A DNA stretch of 64,000 nt. Origin: Xestospongia muta. Lineage: Eukaryota > Porifera > Demospongiae > Haplosclerida > Petrosiidae. The notes under the pieces are model-generated. The model did not search any database. It saw only the letters and a list, made by a program, of their open reading frames with translations, and was not told where the DNA came from. Both the position numbers and the translations under genes were made by a program. Shown piece by piece: positions 12,299 to 24,430 of this stretch. The stretch spans positions 1,307,001 through 1,371,000 of the forward strand of contig OY848926.1 in NCBI GenBank assembly GCA_963693285.1, given 5' to 3'. Every line of letters starts with the position of its first letter. The stretch's first letter is position 1.

Positions 12299-14523
12299 AT
12301 ACTAGTGTACATACCTAAATATGTTTGCAGTATAAATTATACTAGATTGTTCCAATATTATGTACAATATTATTATCTAGTTATATTTTTTTTCCTCTAT
12401 GTGCTAACTACATCTGTAGGTTCGTAATCTGTCTGTTGGTGATAATCACTCTCTCATTCAAATCCTTCTTTTTGATCCACAATTTCTCATCAATAAATTA
12501 CAAAAAATGGAAAAAGTGGTCAGTAAGCCACGCACAACTCATCAAACCTCTCAGGCACGAGCTTTTCGTACCTATATCTCAGCTAGAAAAAATTTCTCTG
12601 CGACTGATGTAGCAGGAGGAGGTAAAACCCCACCCACTCAAAGGTAGAGAATAACAGAATAGATAAGGATTTATAGCAGGCAAAACACAAGCTCTTTCTA
12701 TACTTTATTATCATTATTCCATTCTTGGGCACACTAGAACTATATTTATTGTAGCTTAAATATAAGACCATTTATAATGTCTTCCTGTTGTCTTGTACCT
12801 ATAACAGACGTCCAAGTGCTAATACTACTCCACAAGATCAGGTCAAAGCTCTAGAGAAAATAGGAGATGCTGTAGCTGGTGGTCTTAAACAAGAAGTGAT
12901 ACAACCAGAACCTCCTGATATGACAATTAACATAGCACGATTAGTGGTATCATGTCTACATGCATGGCATTTGGACCCTCCACTGGATAGGTACATGAAC
13001 TGATGGATGGACAGACATATGAGTAAATGGACGAATGGAAGTATTGATGGACAGATGGGTGTACCAATGGATAGATGGATGAATGGATAATATTGCTTCC
13101 TCTATTGACAGGGACTGTGAACAGAGTCTTGGACTTGTCAAACCTGCTAGACCAGTTTCATTTGGTCTCTTAAGTCGAGGAAATTGTCTCTCCCTTGTCC
13201 TACCAGGGTGGGGTCTCGTACTAGACAAGCCAGACACCAGTTACCTAACTACCCCAGAGAAGACCAGTGGAGACAGTAAATCTGTATCTCCTGGAGTACA
13301 AAAAGAGGACATTAGTATTTTGACACAACTAATGAACACAAAAAGTGAGTAACATTACATTAATAACTGTCCAATTACTTATCAGTTCAATCTTTAACAT
13401 AATATCAATTACCTTCTAATCTTACATTTGTATTATTTACAGCTGGTCCCAGTCCAAGGATTGACCCATCTCTTGAGGGTAGTAGAGTAGAGAGAGCACA
13501 TACTATAGCCATTACTGAGGGTATCAATGAAAGTGACAGTAAAGAGGAAGAAGAAGCTGATGATGAAAATGAAGAGAAAGAAATGGAGGGAGATGAACAT
13601 CCTGAGTTATTATATCATGTTCGATGGCAGTTATCCCGATCATTGACTACACAACATTTACTTACTGTAGTGTCTATTACTAACACATTAATGAATCAAA
13701 GTGGAGGAGCTCATGCACTTGCTGCTAGTTCAGGTAAAGAGAGAGACAGATGAACAGACAAGCACTGCTAACAAACTATAAACACTAACCTATTTCTTTG
13801 TCAATTTCTCTCTCTAGGAGTACGTCGTGTTAAAAATAGTGAGAGTACTGAGTCTGAGGGGTCATCAGATGAAGAGGAGCAAACTTTACGTGACAATATC
13901 ATACGAGCTACATGGTCTCGTGTAGCAGCACTACATTGTGTTATGTTACCAGAGAGAATGGCCGGATACTTTAGACCTCCTCATTTACCAGTGTTAGCTG
14001 CTAGATTTATGGATCCTAGTCAAGCTGTGAGGGATAAATGGATGAATGGAATGTAGATGGATGGACAGATGGATAATCATATGGACAGATAATTTGATAA
14101 TCACTATTGATCATTTATTTGTAGATTCGTGAAGCAGCTCAAGCTTTATTACAAGCAGAATTACGTCGAGTGGGAGTGAGTGGGCGGAGACAACTTGTTA
14201 AGATATGGGCTGGTAAACTCCAGTCCCCAAGTAGCTTTGTACGACCTATGTTTGACTCTCGTAGTAAATCTCATGTAAGTACCATATAAGAACCATATAG
14301 TCTATGAAGTCACATGATGGTCATATGATATCTCCTTTTATTGTGTAGGATGATACAGACTTTTCTGATATTAGTGGTCATGCCACACCCACTCAGCAAC
14401 AACAAATGACAGCTCTTGTTATTTTAGGTATGATAGGAGCTGAGTTTAATTCTGAATCTAAAAATATAACTCCTCAAATAACAAAGAAAAGCTCAAAGAG
14501 AAAAGTAGAATCAATGCCTCCTG

Positions 14524-14703
14524 GTAAGTATGATGTTGGTAGCTCACTGTGATGAGTGTTGATGTTCACTAGTCTAGAGCTTACTAATGATAGTTATCCT
14601 AGGCCATTGTGGTAAGTACTGATGTTCACTAGTCTAGACCTTACTAATAGTAGCTATCCTAGGTCAATGTGGTAAGTACTGATAAACATCCATCCTTTCT
14701 TAG
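14524..14703 (+). repeat. Tandem micro-exon units in WDR7 copy 2
   Basis: Units at 14543-14551 (CTCACTGTG, donor degraded to ATGAGT), 14603-14611 (GCCATTGTG, donor GTAAGT) and 14663-14671 (GTCAATGTG, donor GTAAGT), 60 bases apart, precede the exon at 14704. Two units keep usable splice sites at both ends and would insert six residues in frame. Confidence 0.6.
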
Positions 14704-16023
14704 GTGATGCAACACTAGAACAATTTGAAATTCTTGATCCCTCAATTGCTCGTCAAACAGCCAAGACATTACAAGCTGTTTTACTGGAAAAACCAGAAAA
14801 TAAATCATCTTTATATTCATCACTTCGTTGCTCTGCAGCTGAACTCATTGGACGTGGGTTTCACCTCTGGGAGAACTATGTAGATGTACCAGCTATCATT
14901 ATGGGACTCCTTGATCTAGCTATCCATCCTTGTCCCACTCCAAGTAGTACTGATGAGAAAATGACCAAAAAAATTCGTGCTGCTAAGTTTTTAACAGAGA
15001 TATCTCGTCGTGCCCTTAACTTAATGGTATTAGTACGACCAGTAACAGTTGTTAATGCTTTAGCTAAAGAAGTCTCATTGTTCTTAGGATCTCAACATGG
15101 AGCACCTTTCCCTCACTCCTCACTACCTCCAATACAAGTAAGTACATAGTAATAGATACTTGCTTTGATGTACTCTTTTGGTAGGTGGGGCAGTCTCCAC
15201 CTCCTAATACTGCAGGTATAGTGAGTCCAGCTAATACTCTATTACCATCTGCTAAAGAGGACATATTAGTATTAATACGTACTATATTAGATAAGTGTTC
15301 ATCACTTGTCTCATTACAACTACTAGATGTAAGGGACATTATGTCATATAAATTGATATTATATATTATATGTTAGATTGTTGATATTGTCTTGTTTTGT
15401 TTGGATCAAGAAGAATTGAAAAGAAGAAATTTTAATGAATTATTTCCATCTTTAACAAAGTAAGTACATGTATAATTACACATGTAGTTTAACTGTATTA
15501 CCATAGTATAATACATGTATATATTGTGGATATTCCATCTTCATCCTACATAGATTAGCAAATGTTAGTTATTCTCTAAAAACTCGGAGATTAGCTGTAG
15601 GGGCACGCTCTGGACAAGTGGGTGTGTATGACCTCAAACAACGTAAAACTCAAATGGTTAATGCCCACACTCATCAAGTGACAGTTCTATGCTTCTCAGA
15701 AGATGGCAAGTTCTTAGCAACTTATTCCTATGGAGACTCAACATTACATGTCTGGCATGTAAGGAAATATGAAAATATGTAACTTGACTGTCATCTCTCA
15801 CCCTCTCACTTACTCTCTCTCTCTCTCTCACGCATACACACAGATTGGTTCATCTCTACTAGGTGGTATTATTACCTCTACTCCTAAGTGTATTCATAGT
15901 TGGCCAGCTATCTCTAGCTTCTCCCCCTCAACCTATTCAAGTTATGTCAGATTAGAGTGGGCTAGTAATAAGATCATTGTATTATATATGCCTGGAGGAA
16001 TTGAATATCGATACTCAATGTAG

Positions 16024-16497
16024 GACATAATGCTATAGTAACAATTGAGTTGATATTATAGTTTGTTAAACTAAATATTGTATTACTAATAGAGATGATT
16101 TGTTTTCCTTTGCTAATATTTATGCAGTAATTTTTATTTTCAATAATAAGTTACTTATCAGTTGTAAAGAGAAAGATATGACTGTGCAATATTTAGATCA
16201 TTCAAAAGATACAAATATTTATATCCTATAATACAACTATGACCTCAGCATTATTCAATTAGATATCACTGTGTATTAATATTGTTTCTATGCCATTAGT
16301 CCTAAACCATAAGACAGTTATTTTTACACCCTGATTTAAAAACAAATAAGTGTATCTATCATATAGCGTACTGTATCAATTTTGCAACACCCACTGACTA
16401 ATAGAGTGAAACATAAACTAACATATAGAAGTGTAACAAATAGTTTTTACACAGACCTGCTACAGGCTAGTTCATAATTTAGTGTGCAGTGATAGTC
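16024..16497 (+). promoter_or_regulatory. Upstream region of IgR5
   Basis: Non-coding. It follows the WDR7 stop directly and matches the flanks at 2890-3400, 28266-28756, 46313-46696 and 62746-63241. It carries GCAACACCCACTGACTAATA at about 16385, roughly 110 bases before the ATG of IgR5, and TTTAGTGTGCAGTGATAGTC immediately upstream of the ATG. Conservation across paralogs hints at promoter function, but recent duplication alone could also explain it. Confidence 0.45.
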
Positions 16498-17954
16498 ATG
16501 ATCTTGTTGTTGACATTATTGTGGGTATTGAGCTATCTTATAATGGCTGAAGGTAAGATTAGTAAGATTTTTGTTAATTGTTATTATTAATCTTTAAGGT
16601 TGTCCAGGAAACTATCAATATGAGAAACAACCACAAAATAACTTTACTCATTGTAATCCAGTGAAGACTCTCCTTCAACTAATATGTGCAGTACTAGTAC
16701 CTCGTGATAGTACTACTGTCACTGTAGACTGGTACTGGAATAAGAATATCAATGAGTGTGGGAGATATATTACTGAGGAACAAGGAAGATTTACAATAAA
16801 CACTAACAGAGGATATTCACATCTGCCTAATGTAGATCGTATCACTACAGATCTGACTATAACATCTCCTCAGACAGACACTGGTTATTACTGGTGTCAA
16901 GTTAATGATCCCTCTTATAATGGAGTATTTATATCTAGTAATAAAGCACCAGTGTTTGATACTGGAACTATAACTAACTGTAATGTACAACAATATGTGA
17001 TCATGACAACTTGTGCAATTACATCAAATATCAACACTCCAAGCTTTCTCGTGTGCTTCATATCAACTCAAACAGTCTCTCCTACCAGGTACAATAATAT
17101 GTTAACAAGTAGATACAGTACAACAGCTATGTCTATAAGTGACATAAAAAGTATGTCAAGTACTGTGACCATTACAGTAACTACAGTGTCTGGAACTACA
17201 TCAAAGAAAAGTTTAGAATCTGTGACAAATCTTAGCTCAACTAAAACAGATCATTTGTTAGATAGTACAAGTACTGAAATGTATACAACTACAACATTAA
17301 TAACAACAAGTATTATTTTAACAGCTACTTTCACCAGTGATAGCAAGACTATAACAGTTACCAGTTTATATCATAAAAGTGGTACAATTACAGATCATGA
17401 TAGTACAAGTACTGAAATGTATACAACTACTTCATTAATAATAACAAGCAGTAATTCAGTGAAACTTGGAAGTGATATTTTGTCAAGTCATGAAAGCAGT
17501 ACAGCTACAGGACATTCATCACAACTGACATTAGTGACATATACAAACTGTAGTAACAGTAATGATAATGATACTATAGAACTAATATCAGGTCTGGTAG
17601 TACTCAGTATAATAATGTTTGGTTTAGGAGGTGTACTAGGTGGACTACTGACTGTACTGTGGAATAAGAAGAGAGGAGGAAAAGGTAGAGCTGTAGTAAT
17701 AATTTTATTATTATTTAGTTTGTGATAAATTAATAGACATAGGGAATCCAGTCAGTAAGGGAATGAGGTCAGTAAACCAAATTATTAACTTTTCAATAAC
17801 CTTTTTGTTTTATAGAAACACACACACTCAACCAGATGTGTTTATAACTGAAGACAATACAGCTTATGGTCTGACTGTGTTCTCTCAAGATACCACAGAC
17901 ATTGATGATCATCCTTCTGACTACTCACATGTTTATGATATACCACAACAGTGA
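16498..17954 (+). CDS. IgR5: class A Ig receptor, intact
   Basis: Exons 16498-16552, 16599-17684, 17737-17767, 17816-17954 give 436 residues in one frame. Signal peptide MILLLTLLWVLSYLIMAE; V-type Ig domain with Cys48, Trp63 and Asp112-x-Gly-x-Tyr-x-Cys118, plus extra cysteines at 20, 37 and 72; long Thr/Ser stalk; class A helix (MFGLGGVLGGLLTVLW) with small-residue zipper spacing; short tail with Tyr408 (NTAYGLTVF), Tyr427 (SDYSHV, fits the ITIM pattern with Ser at -2) and Tyr431 (YDIP, YxxP type). Start chosen because it gives a hydrophobic leader and a conserved phase-1 junction. It pairs with IgR6, which shares the leader and the GYSHLPN segment. An AATAAA lies near 18020. Confidence 0.83.
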
Positions 17955-18363
17955 TACCTTATATATAATTTATCAATGAATATGCTTTAATTATTTGTAC
18001 AGTGTAAGGTTATGTTCACAATAAATAACAAAGTTAATATCTTAGTAGAGCACTGCTCTTGTTATATTTTATGACAATTTTTAGTAACTTTATCTAAAAT
18101 AACTTATCATAACAATGCTTGACTTCATTATAAACAATTACTACAGTAGGTGGAAACATAGATAATGGTTTGAAATATGTGTTTACAGAAATCCATAACA
18201 TCAATCAAACCAATAGGTGCTGTGTTATTTTTGGCTGATTGTGTTGTTGTAATGTATTAATGGATCCAGAGTGGAAACAGAAATGTACATTTGACAGTCA
18301 ATTTTGTGACACTAACTTGTACCTGCTACAGACTAGTTTATAATTTAGTGTGCAGTGATAGTC

Positions 18364-21001
18364 ATGATCTTGTTGTTGACATTATTGTGGGTATTGAGCT
18401 ATCTTATAATGGCTGAAGGTAAGATTAGTAAGATTTTTGTTAATTGTTATTATTAATCTTTTAGATTGTCCAGGAAACTATCAATATGAGAAACAACCAC
18501 AAAATAACTTTACTCATTGTAATCCAGTGAAGACTCTCCTTCAACTAGTATGCGCAGTACTACTACCTCGTGATAGTACTACTGTCACTGTAACTGGTAC
18601 TGGAATAAGAATATCAATGAGTGTGGGAGGAATATTACAGAGGAACAAGGAAGATTTACAATAAACACTAACAGAGGATATTCACATCTGCCTAATGTAG
18701 ATCGTATCACTACAGATCTGACTATAACATCTCCTGAGACAGACACTGGTTATTACTGGTGTCAAGTTAATGATCCCTCTTATAATGGAGTATTTATATC
18801 TAGTAATATAGCACCAGTGTTTGATACTGGAACTATGACTAACTGTGATGTACAACAATTTGTGATCATGACAACTTGTGCAATTACATCAAATATCAAT
18901 ACTGCAAGTTTTCTCATGTGCTTCATATCAACTCAAACAGTCTCTCCTACCATGTACAATAATATGTTAACAAGTAGACACAGTGAAACAGCTATGTCTA
19001 TAAGTGACATAAAAAGTATGTCAAGTACTGTGACCATTACAGTAACTACAGTGTCTGGAACTACATCAAAGAAAAGTTTAGAAACTGTGACAAATCTTAG
19101 CTCAACTAAGACAGATCATTTGTTAGATAGCACAAGTGCTGTAATGTATACAACTACTTCATTAATAACAACAAACATTATTTTTTTAAGAGCTACTTCC
19201 ACCGGTGATAACAAGACTGTAGCAGATACCAGTTTATATCATATAAGTAGTACAATTACAGATCATGATAGTACAAGTACTGAAATGTATACAACTACTT
19301 CATTAATAACAACAAGCATTATTTTAATAGCTACTTCCACCAGTGATAACGTGACTGTAGCAGATACCAGTTTATATCATATAAGTAGTACAATTACAGA
19401 TCATGATAACACAAGTACTGAAATGTATACAGTTACTTCATTAATAACAACAATTATTATTTTAAGAGCTACTTCCACCAGTGATAACAAGACTGTAGCA
19501 GATACCAGTTTATATCATATAAGTATTACAATTACAGATCATGATAGTACAAGTACTGAAATGTATACAACTACTTCATTAATAACAACAAGCATTATTT
19601 TAATAGCTACTTCCACCAGTGATAACGTGACTGTAGCAGATACCAGTTTATATCATATAAGTAGTACAATTACAGATCATGATAGCACAAGTACTGAAAT
19701 GTATACAGTTACTTCATTAATAACAACAAACATTATTTTAACAATAAATTCAACCAATTATATGAAGACTGTAGTGAATACTACCGTAAATCATAAAAGT
19801 GGTACAGCTTTTATTCATGGCAGTACAAGTAGCTACAGTAATACTCCCAATCCATCATTGACATCATTAAACACAGTAATAAATATCATTGTTAGTAGTA
19901 TTGTCTCTACTCCTTTATACAATGACACTACTGTTCCTTTTACTACTAACAACACCACACTAATAATATCCATGTCATTAGTAATACTACTGATTATAAG
20001 TATGTTATCATGTGGTGTCATAGTAGTAATTGTTATCATTAAAAGAAAGAAAACATACAAAACTAACAATGGTAAGTGACATTAATAGAACACTTACTAT
20101 TATAAACTATCTTGTTATTTTTGTTGTAATAGATATGATACAAAGTGAATTAAAAGTAAAACAAACTTTGGTGATTTTAAGGTTAGGACATTAACGACTC
20201 ACTTAATCTATCTGTCTTCTACAGTCATGAACAATATGATGACATTTATTATCAATTTAAAAAAGATGAATTTGATCTCAACAAAAAGGAAGATGAAAGA
20301 GAATATGACAGTGTCAAAGATCCATCATCTACTAAACAACCACTACCTCAACCATAACTACTTCAAAAGAAGTGACACGAGTCACTAATGTCAACAAGAT
20401 TAAAGAAACAAATACACATAAAACTAACAATGGTAAGTGACTGTAATGGACTACTTTAATTACATCAACTATCATGTTGTGTTTGTTGTAATAGATACAT
20501 TCATGCAGACAGTGTTATCAGATGAAAGGTAAAAGGATGATATGACTCACATATATGTACATTACCTCTTGTTTAGTAATCCACAATATGATGACATTGT
20601 TACATCAATGAGAAAGGATGAACCTAATGTTAATGAAAAGGATGATGAACTAAAATATGATGACATTAAAAGTTCATCAACTACTAAACAACAACCACCT
20701 CCTTGTACTACTCCTTACTCTTCTCATATAACTACTACAAAAGAAGAGACATCAGTCACAAAAGTCAACAAAGTTATAAGTTATACAGACTTAGAGTGGG
20801 ATGATAGTGGTACAAATTAAAGTTTATACCCTCTTCTTCTTCTCCTCCCCTGAGTTCAGATCCTGTAGTCTGTAGTGATCCAGAGGACACTCCTCCATTA
20901 TCAACAATAGAACCTGTTATATACAGTGCTATAGTGAGGAAGAATGATACTAAAGTGACTATAAAGATATCAACATTTGTTGATAATATAGATACTTCAT
21001 G
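18364..21001 (+). pseudogene. IgR6: class B receptor with expanded stalk, broken
   Basis: Exon pattern as IgR3: 18364-18418, 18465-20071, 20133-20181, 20225-20432, 20495-20528, 20577-21001. Three lesions are visible: a one-base deletion in the C strand at about 18592 (paralogs have GTAGACTGG, here GTAACTGG), a tail deletion creating TAA at 20355, and a one-base deletion at about 20811 (GGTACAAATTAA). The stalk is the longest in the window because of 138-base repeats. Leader and Ig match neighbour IgR5 (leader identical, GYSHLPN). Single-base lesions could in part be assembly errors, but the tail deletion is harder to explain that way. Confidence 0.8.
19123..19740 (+). repeat. 138-base stalk repeat in IgR6
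   Basis: Starts of the marker GATCATGATA occur at 19261, 19399, 19537 and 19675, exactly 138 bases apart, so each unit adds 46 residues (STSTEMYT, TSLITT, SDN, TVADTSLYHIS, TITDHD). Alternate units match best (IILIATSTSDNVTV against IILRATSTSDNKTV), giving a 276-base higher-order unit. Single or double units occur in other paralogs. The sequence is Thr/Ser-rich and may be O-glycosylated like a mucin stalk (inference). Confidence 0.85.
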
Positions 21002-21222
21002 ACTTGTACTTACATGATACACTTTATCCTTCAAAATGTTTATTTACTTTAATTTTTTGTCGTGCAGTGATGTGGGTGTGTCTATTGTCATTTCAACTAA
21101 TACTGACATTTTCATTTTAATATTTGCTTTAACAAAAATATAATATGACTAATGTTGATAGTTGACCTTCAACTAGGATGTAATAGACTACGCTGCAGTA
21201 TTATAATATTATAAAAATAATA

Positions 21223-21489
21223 ATGATAAAATATACAATAATTCATCCAAGTGTTCAGTTACATCATACGTTAGAGTGGGATTATAACAGTAACATGTTA
21301 AAGTTTACTACACCCTCTGCTCCTCCTCCTCCTCTTAGTTCAGATCCTTTAGTCTGTAGTAATACAGAGGACATTCCTCCATTATCAATAATAGAACCTG
21401 TTATATACAATGGTGTAGTGAAGAAGAATGATACTAAAATGACTGTAAAGATATCAACATTTGTTGACAAAGAAGACTTAAGAATTTAA
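21223..21489 (+). other. Orphan ITIM tail exon downstream of IgR6
   Basis: Same orphan as at 9202: TLEWDYNSNMLKFTTPS, then PPLSIIEPVIYNGVV and KISTFVDKEDLRI, stop at 21487. The reading frame is kept in both copies although they differ in length of the proline stretch, which is mild evidence for selection or for recent copying. AATAAA at about 21510. Confidence 0.5.
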
Positions 21490-21659
21490 ACACATTGTAC
21501 ATGATCCAATAAAGCTACACCTTACTTTATAATGTCAGAAAGTTTGTACCTAATTAGATAGTTTATTCTATTGTTATTATAAGTTAATAATGTTATTGCT
21601 ATCAATTGACATAATGTTAGCTTATTAATATTTGTGAATAATTTACTACAACACCCACA

Positions 21660-21940
21660 CGTTACACTGTATTATCCAAGAAATTATCAATATAAGAGAC
21701 AACCACCGACTATCTTCAATCATTAAAATTCAGTGAGGAATATCCTTCTACTAGCATGTTCAGTACTAGTACCTAGTGATAGTACTACTGTCACTGTAGA
21801 CTGGTACTGGAGTAAGAATATGAATATAAAAATTAAAATATTATTAAAATAATTATAATAAAATACAAAATAATTCATCCATGTATTAATGTTCAGTTTC
21901 GTCATCTAGTTAGAGTGAGATGGAACTAGTTAAAATTTAC
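21660..21940 (+). pseudogene. Ig exon and tail scraps before WDR7 copy 3
   Basis: An Ig exon start (NYQYKRQPPTIFNH, then a stop) runs to about 21820 (DWYWSKNM) and then joins tail-flank sequence (TTCATCCATGTATTAATGTT, TTAGAGTGAGATGG) before WDR7 copy 3 begins. The junction differs from that at 9915, so the two WDR7 duplications do not share one simple breakpoint. Confidence 0.55.
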
Positions 21941-24325
21941 TACACCCTCAAAGAAATGTTGTAGAATATAATCTACTTCTTTTAGTGCTTAGCTCAGCAA
22001 ACTTATAAAGAGACACTAATAGCTGTATGGGGACAGTATTCATCAATATATATATTGGACTCTAATTCTCTTGATGTAAGTAGAGGGACATCCCCTTTTT
22101 GTGTGTGTCTGACATAACTCTGTATTGCTCTCTCTTTAGCTGATATGTGTCCTTAAATCTTCACATAATCCTAACTGGCTCAAATTTGTTTTGTACCTGA
22201 TATTGATAAGAAAGGTGAGACATACATTGTAATGCATTCATTAAACACATTAAATTATTTCTCTTTCTTTCTCTTCAGATGCTCTGGCTGCTGTCACAGT
22301 TGATGGTGTACTTAAGCTATGGCTTCTTCATAACAGTGCAGATATGAAAGAAATGATTGATTTGTTTGAGGAGAAGTCTAAAGCTCTTGGTATATCACAA
22401 CCTCTAGCATTAGCGTCACATTCTGTACCTACAAGTTGTGTAGCATTAGTGGTTTGTAAAGACTCATGGCAGGTACTTGAATAGAAAACATAGTGATTGT
22501 TTAGCAATTAATTCATATCTTTATAAATAATACTACCATTGTATAATATAAACTTATACAATTTATGATAATGGTAGTAGTGATGTATTGGGAAAAACTA
22601 ATGTTATTTATTCACTCTACATTAATATACTGTATATGTATTTTAAAATCTTTCTCTGTTAATCTTTGGCAAAGATATAATGTATCTAGTAATGTTACTT
22701 ACAATTTAAACAGTATTATTGATGTAGTGTTTTTTATTATAGTTATATGATGCTAGTGAAGGGAGAATGAAACAGTTGATGATAAGAGCATGTGAGGAGA
22801 ATGTGGGGTCATGGATGAATGGTAACTTTCTCAGTTATCATATGTTAATAACATGGTCAGAGAGTGGATATGCTTTCTTATATCAACTGGACTCACAGTT
22901 AGTTAGTTAATGGATGGAGAGATGACTTGATGATTGGGCCAAGGATTAGAAATGATTTTTATCTATTTATTCTAGTATTTTACCTGGTCTTTGTGATACA
23001 GTTGATTCTAGAAAGAGTAAGATACATTACTATGATTGTAGCATTATAATCACTCACTTTATTAGATATGTCAACAGCTGGTTGTACTTTATTGCTTGTA
23101 TTTTCACCGACATCACCAACCTGTGGAGTAGCCACACCTCTTACCCACTCGTATGCTACTTTTCTTAGCCTAAGATGGCATATTTTAGGAGACAGTTGTG
23201 GACGGTAAGAAAAAGATCATTACTACATTAACACTGACAGACTGATGTTCACATTTTATCTCATTATAGGCTACAAGTTTGGCACATAGAGACTTTGTTA
23301 CGTAGTCTCTCAAGTCCTGCTGACACAAACTCCGTGCCAACATTTAGTTGTCATTTTTCTGGTGAATTAGGAGACTCTTGGAAATCTCCAGCTCTTCCCT
23401 GTTCACTGACGGATGCACTGGTCAGTAATAATAATTAACCCTTTATTAAATAGATTGTATGTATTTATTGTAGTATTCTGAAGATTCACGTCAATGTCCT
23501 CAGATTACTTGTTCACTTTTTTTGACCAAATTTGGTCGTCTTATTTGTGGACAATCTAATGGAGAAATTATTGTTATCTCAGCCACTGAAGCTGCTACTA
23601 AACTGTTACTACAGAAAAGAAAGTTTTCTAGAGGTGTCCAGTGTGTTTGTTAGAAGTACCATCATTCTTTCTCTCTCTCTCTCTCTCTCTAGCTTGGCCT
23701 AATCATTATTACCTTAGAGGTCACACAAGTAGTATCACTGCTCTGTTATATCCCAGCAATTATAGTCAGGCTTATGATAGTAATTACTTATTATCAGGAG
23801 GAGCAGATTTCTCTGTCAGACTATGGGACTTGTATAAAGGGAAACTTGTCCATACATTTGCTGTACATGGTGGAATAGTGACAAAAATTGTAACTTGTCC
23901 ACCTGAAATTAATGTAAGCGATATCTTAATGTACATGTATTTATTAACACTTTCTTTCTCATCAGCCAAGACTCCAAACATGTGTCTGTTCAATAGCTGA
24001 AGACCATTCAGTTGCAATTCTCTCTACTTCTCAAACCAAATGTCTACTTCTTGCCTCATGTCATACGTCACCAGTACTCTCTGTACATTGGCGTCTAGAG
24101 GAGGACTTCCTACTAGTAAATTGTGCAGATGGACGACTCTATGTGTGGCAGATTGAAACAGGTTAAGACATTATTTAGTTTACAATGATATAATGTTATT
24201 ATAGGGACACTTGATTGTTGCATAGAAGGTGAAACAGCTAAGATTATCCTTGATGATACAACTAAAAGTATGAAACCTCATTCATCCACATCTTCAATAT
24301 CTCCAGTACAGGTGTGTACTACATT

Positions 24326-24430
24326 ATACCAGTAGACTAGACTACATTATACTAATATATTCCATTATACCACTATACTCTATTATACCAGTAGACTACA
24401 TTAGACTAATATACTCCATTATATCATATA
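24326..24430 (+). repeat. 54-base tandem repeat in WDR7 copy 3 intron
   Basis: Shorter version of the array at 12158-12298: the unit with CTACATTATACTAATATATT followed by a partial, diverged second copy (TAGACTAATATACTCC). Copy number differs between the duplicated introns. Confidence 0.65.

Larger units (their letters stand above)
9959..16023 (+). pseudogene. WDR7: WDR7 copy 2, 5'-truncated, one stop
   Basis: Exons: 9959-10037, 10102-10295, 10563-10717, 10796-10836, 10886-11024, 11093-11243, 11297-11456, 11510-11730, 11783-11978, 12022-12128, 12420-12621, 12808-12990, 13112-13344, 13443-13733, 13818-14026, 14125-14274, 14349-14523, micro-exons, 14704-15137, 15185-15328, 15377-15459, 15554-15758, 15844-16023. 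The first exon matches family sequence well inside the N-terminal WD region (LICVLKSSHNPNWIAQICF), so the start of the gene is missing. TGA at 10143-10145 replaces the Trp of LKLWLLHN in copy 3. The SGGADFSVRLWDLYKG and LVNCADGRLYVWQ repeats are intact. No promoter or start exon is present. It is probably a non-functional passenger of a segmental duplication. Confidence 0.85.

Noticed and set aside
12046..12318. Open stretch with repeating YSIIP-like sequence
   Set aside because: It arises from the 54-base intronic tandem repeat (period divisible by three) and continues out of a WDR7 exon past its donor; not a gene.
17816..17954. Calling the class A tail a canonical ITAM
   Set aside because: The spacing of Tyr-x-x-Leu/Ile pairs is wrong (YGLT is not YxxL/I, and the last two tyrosines are only four residues apart).
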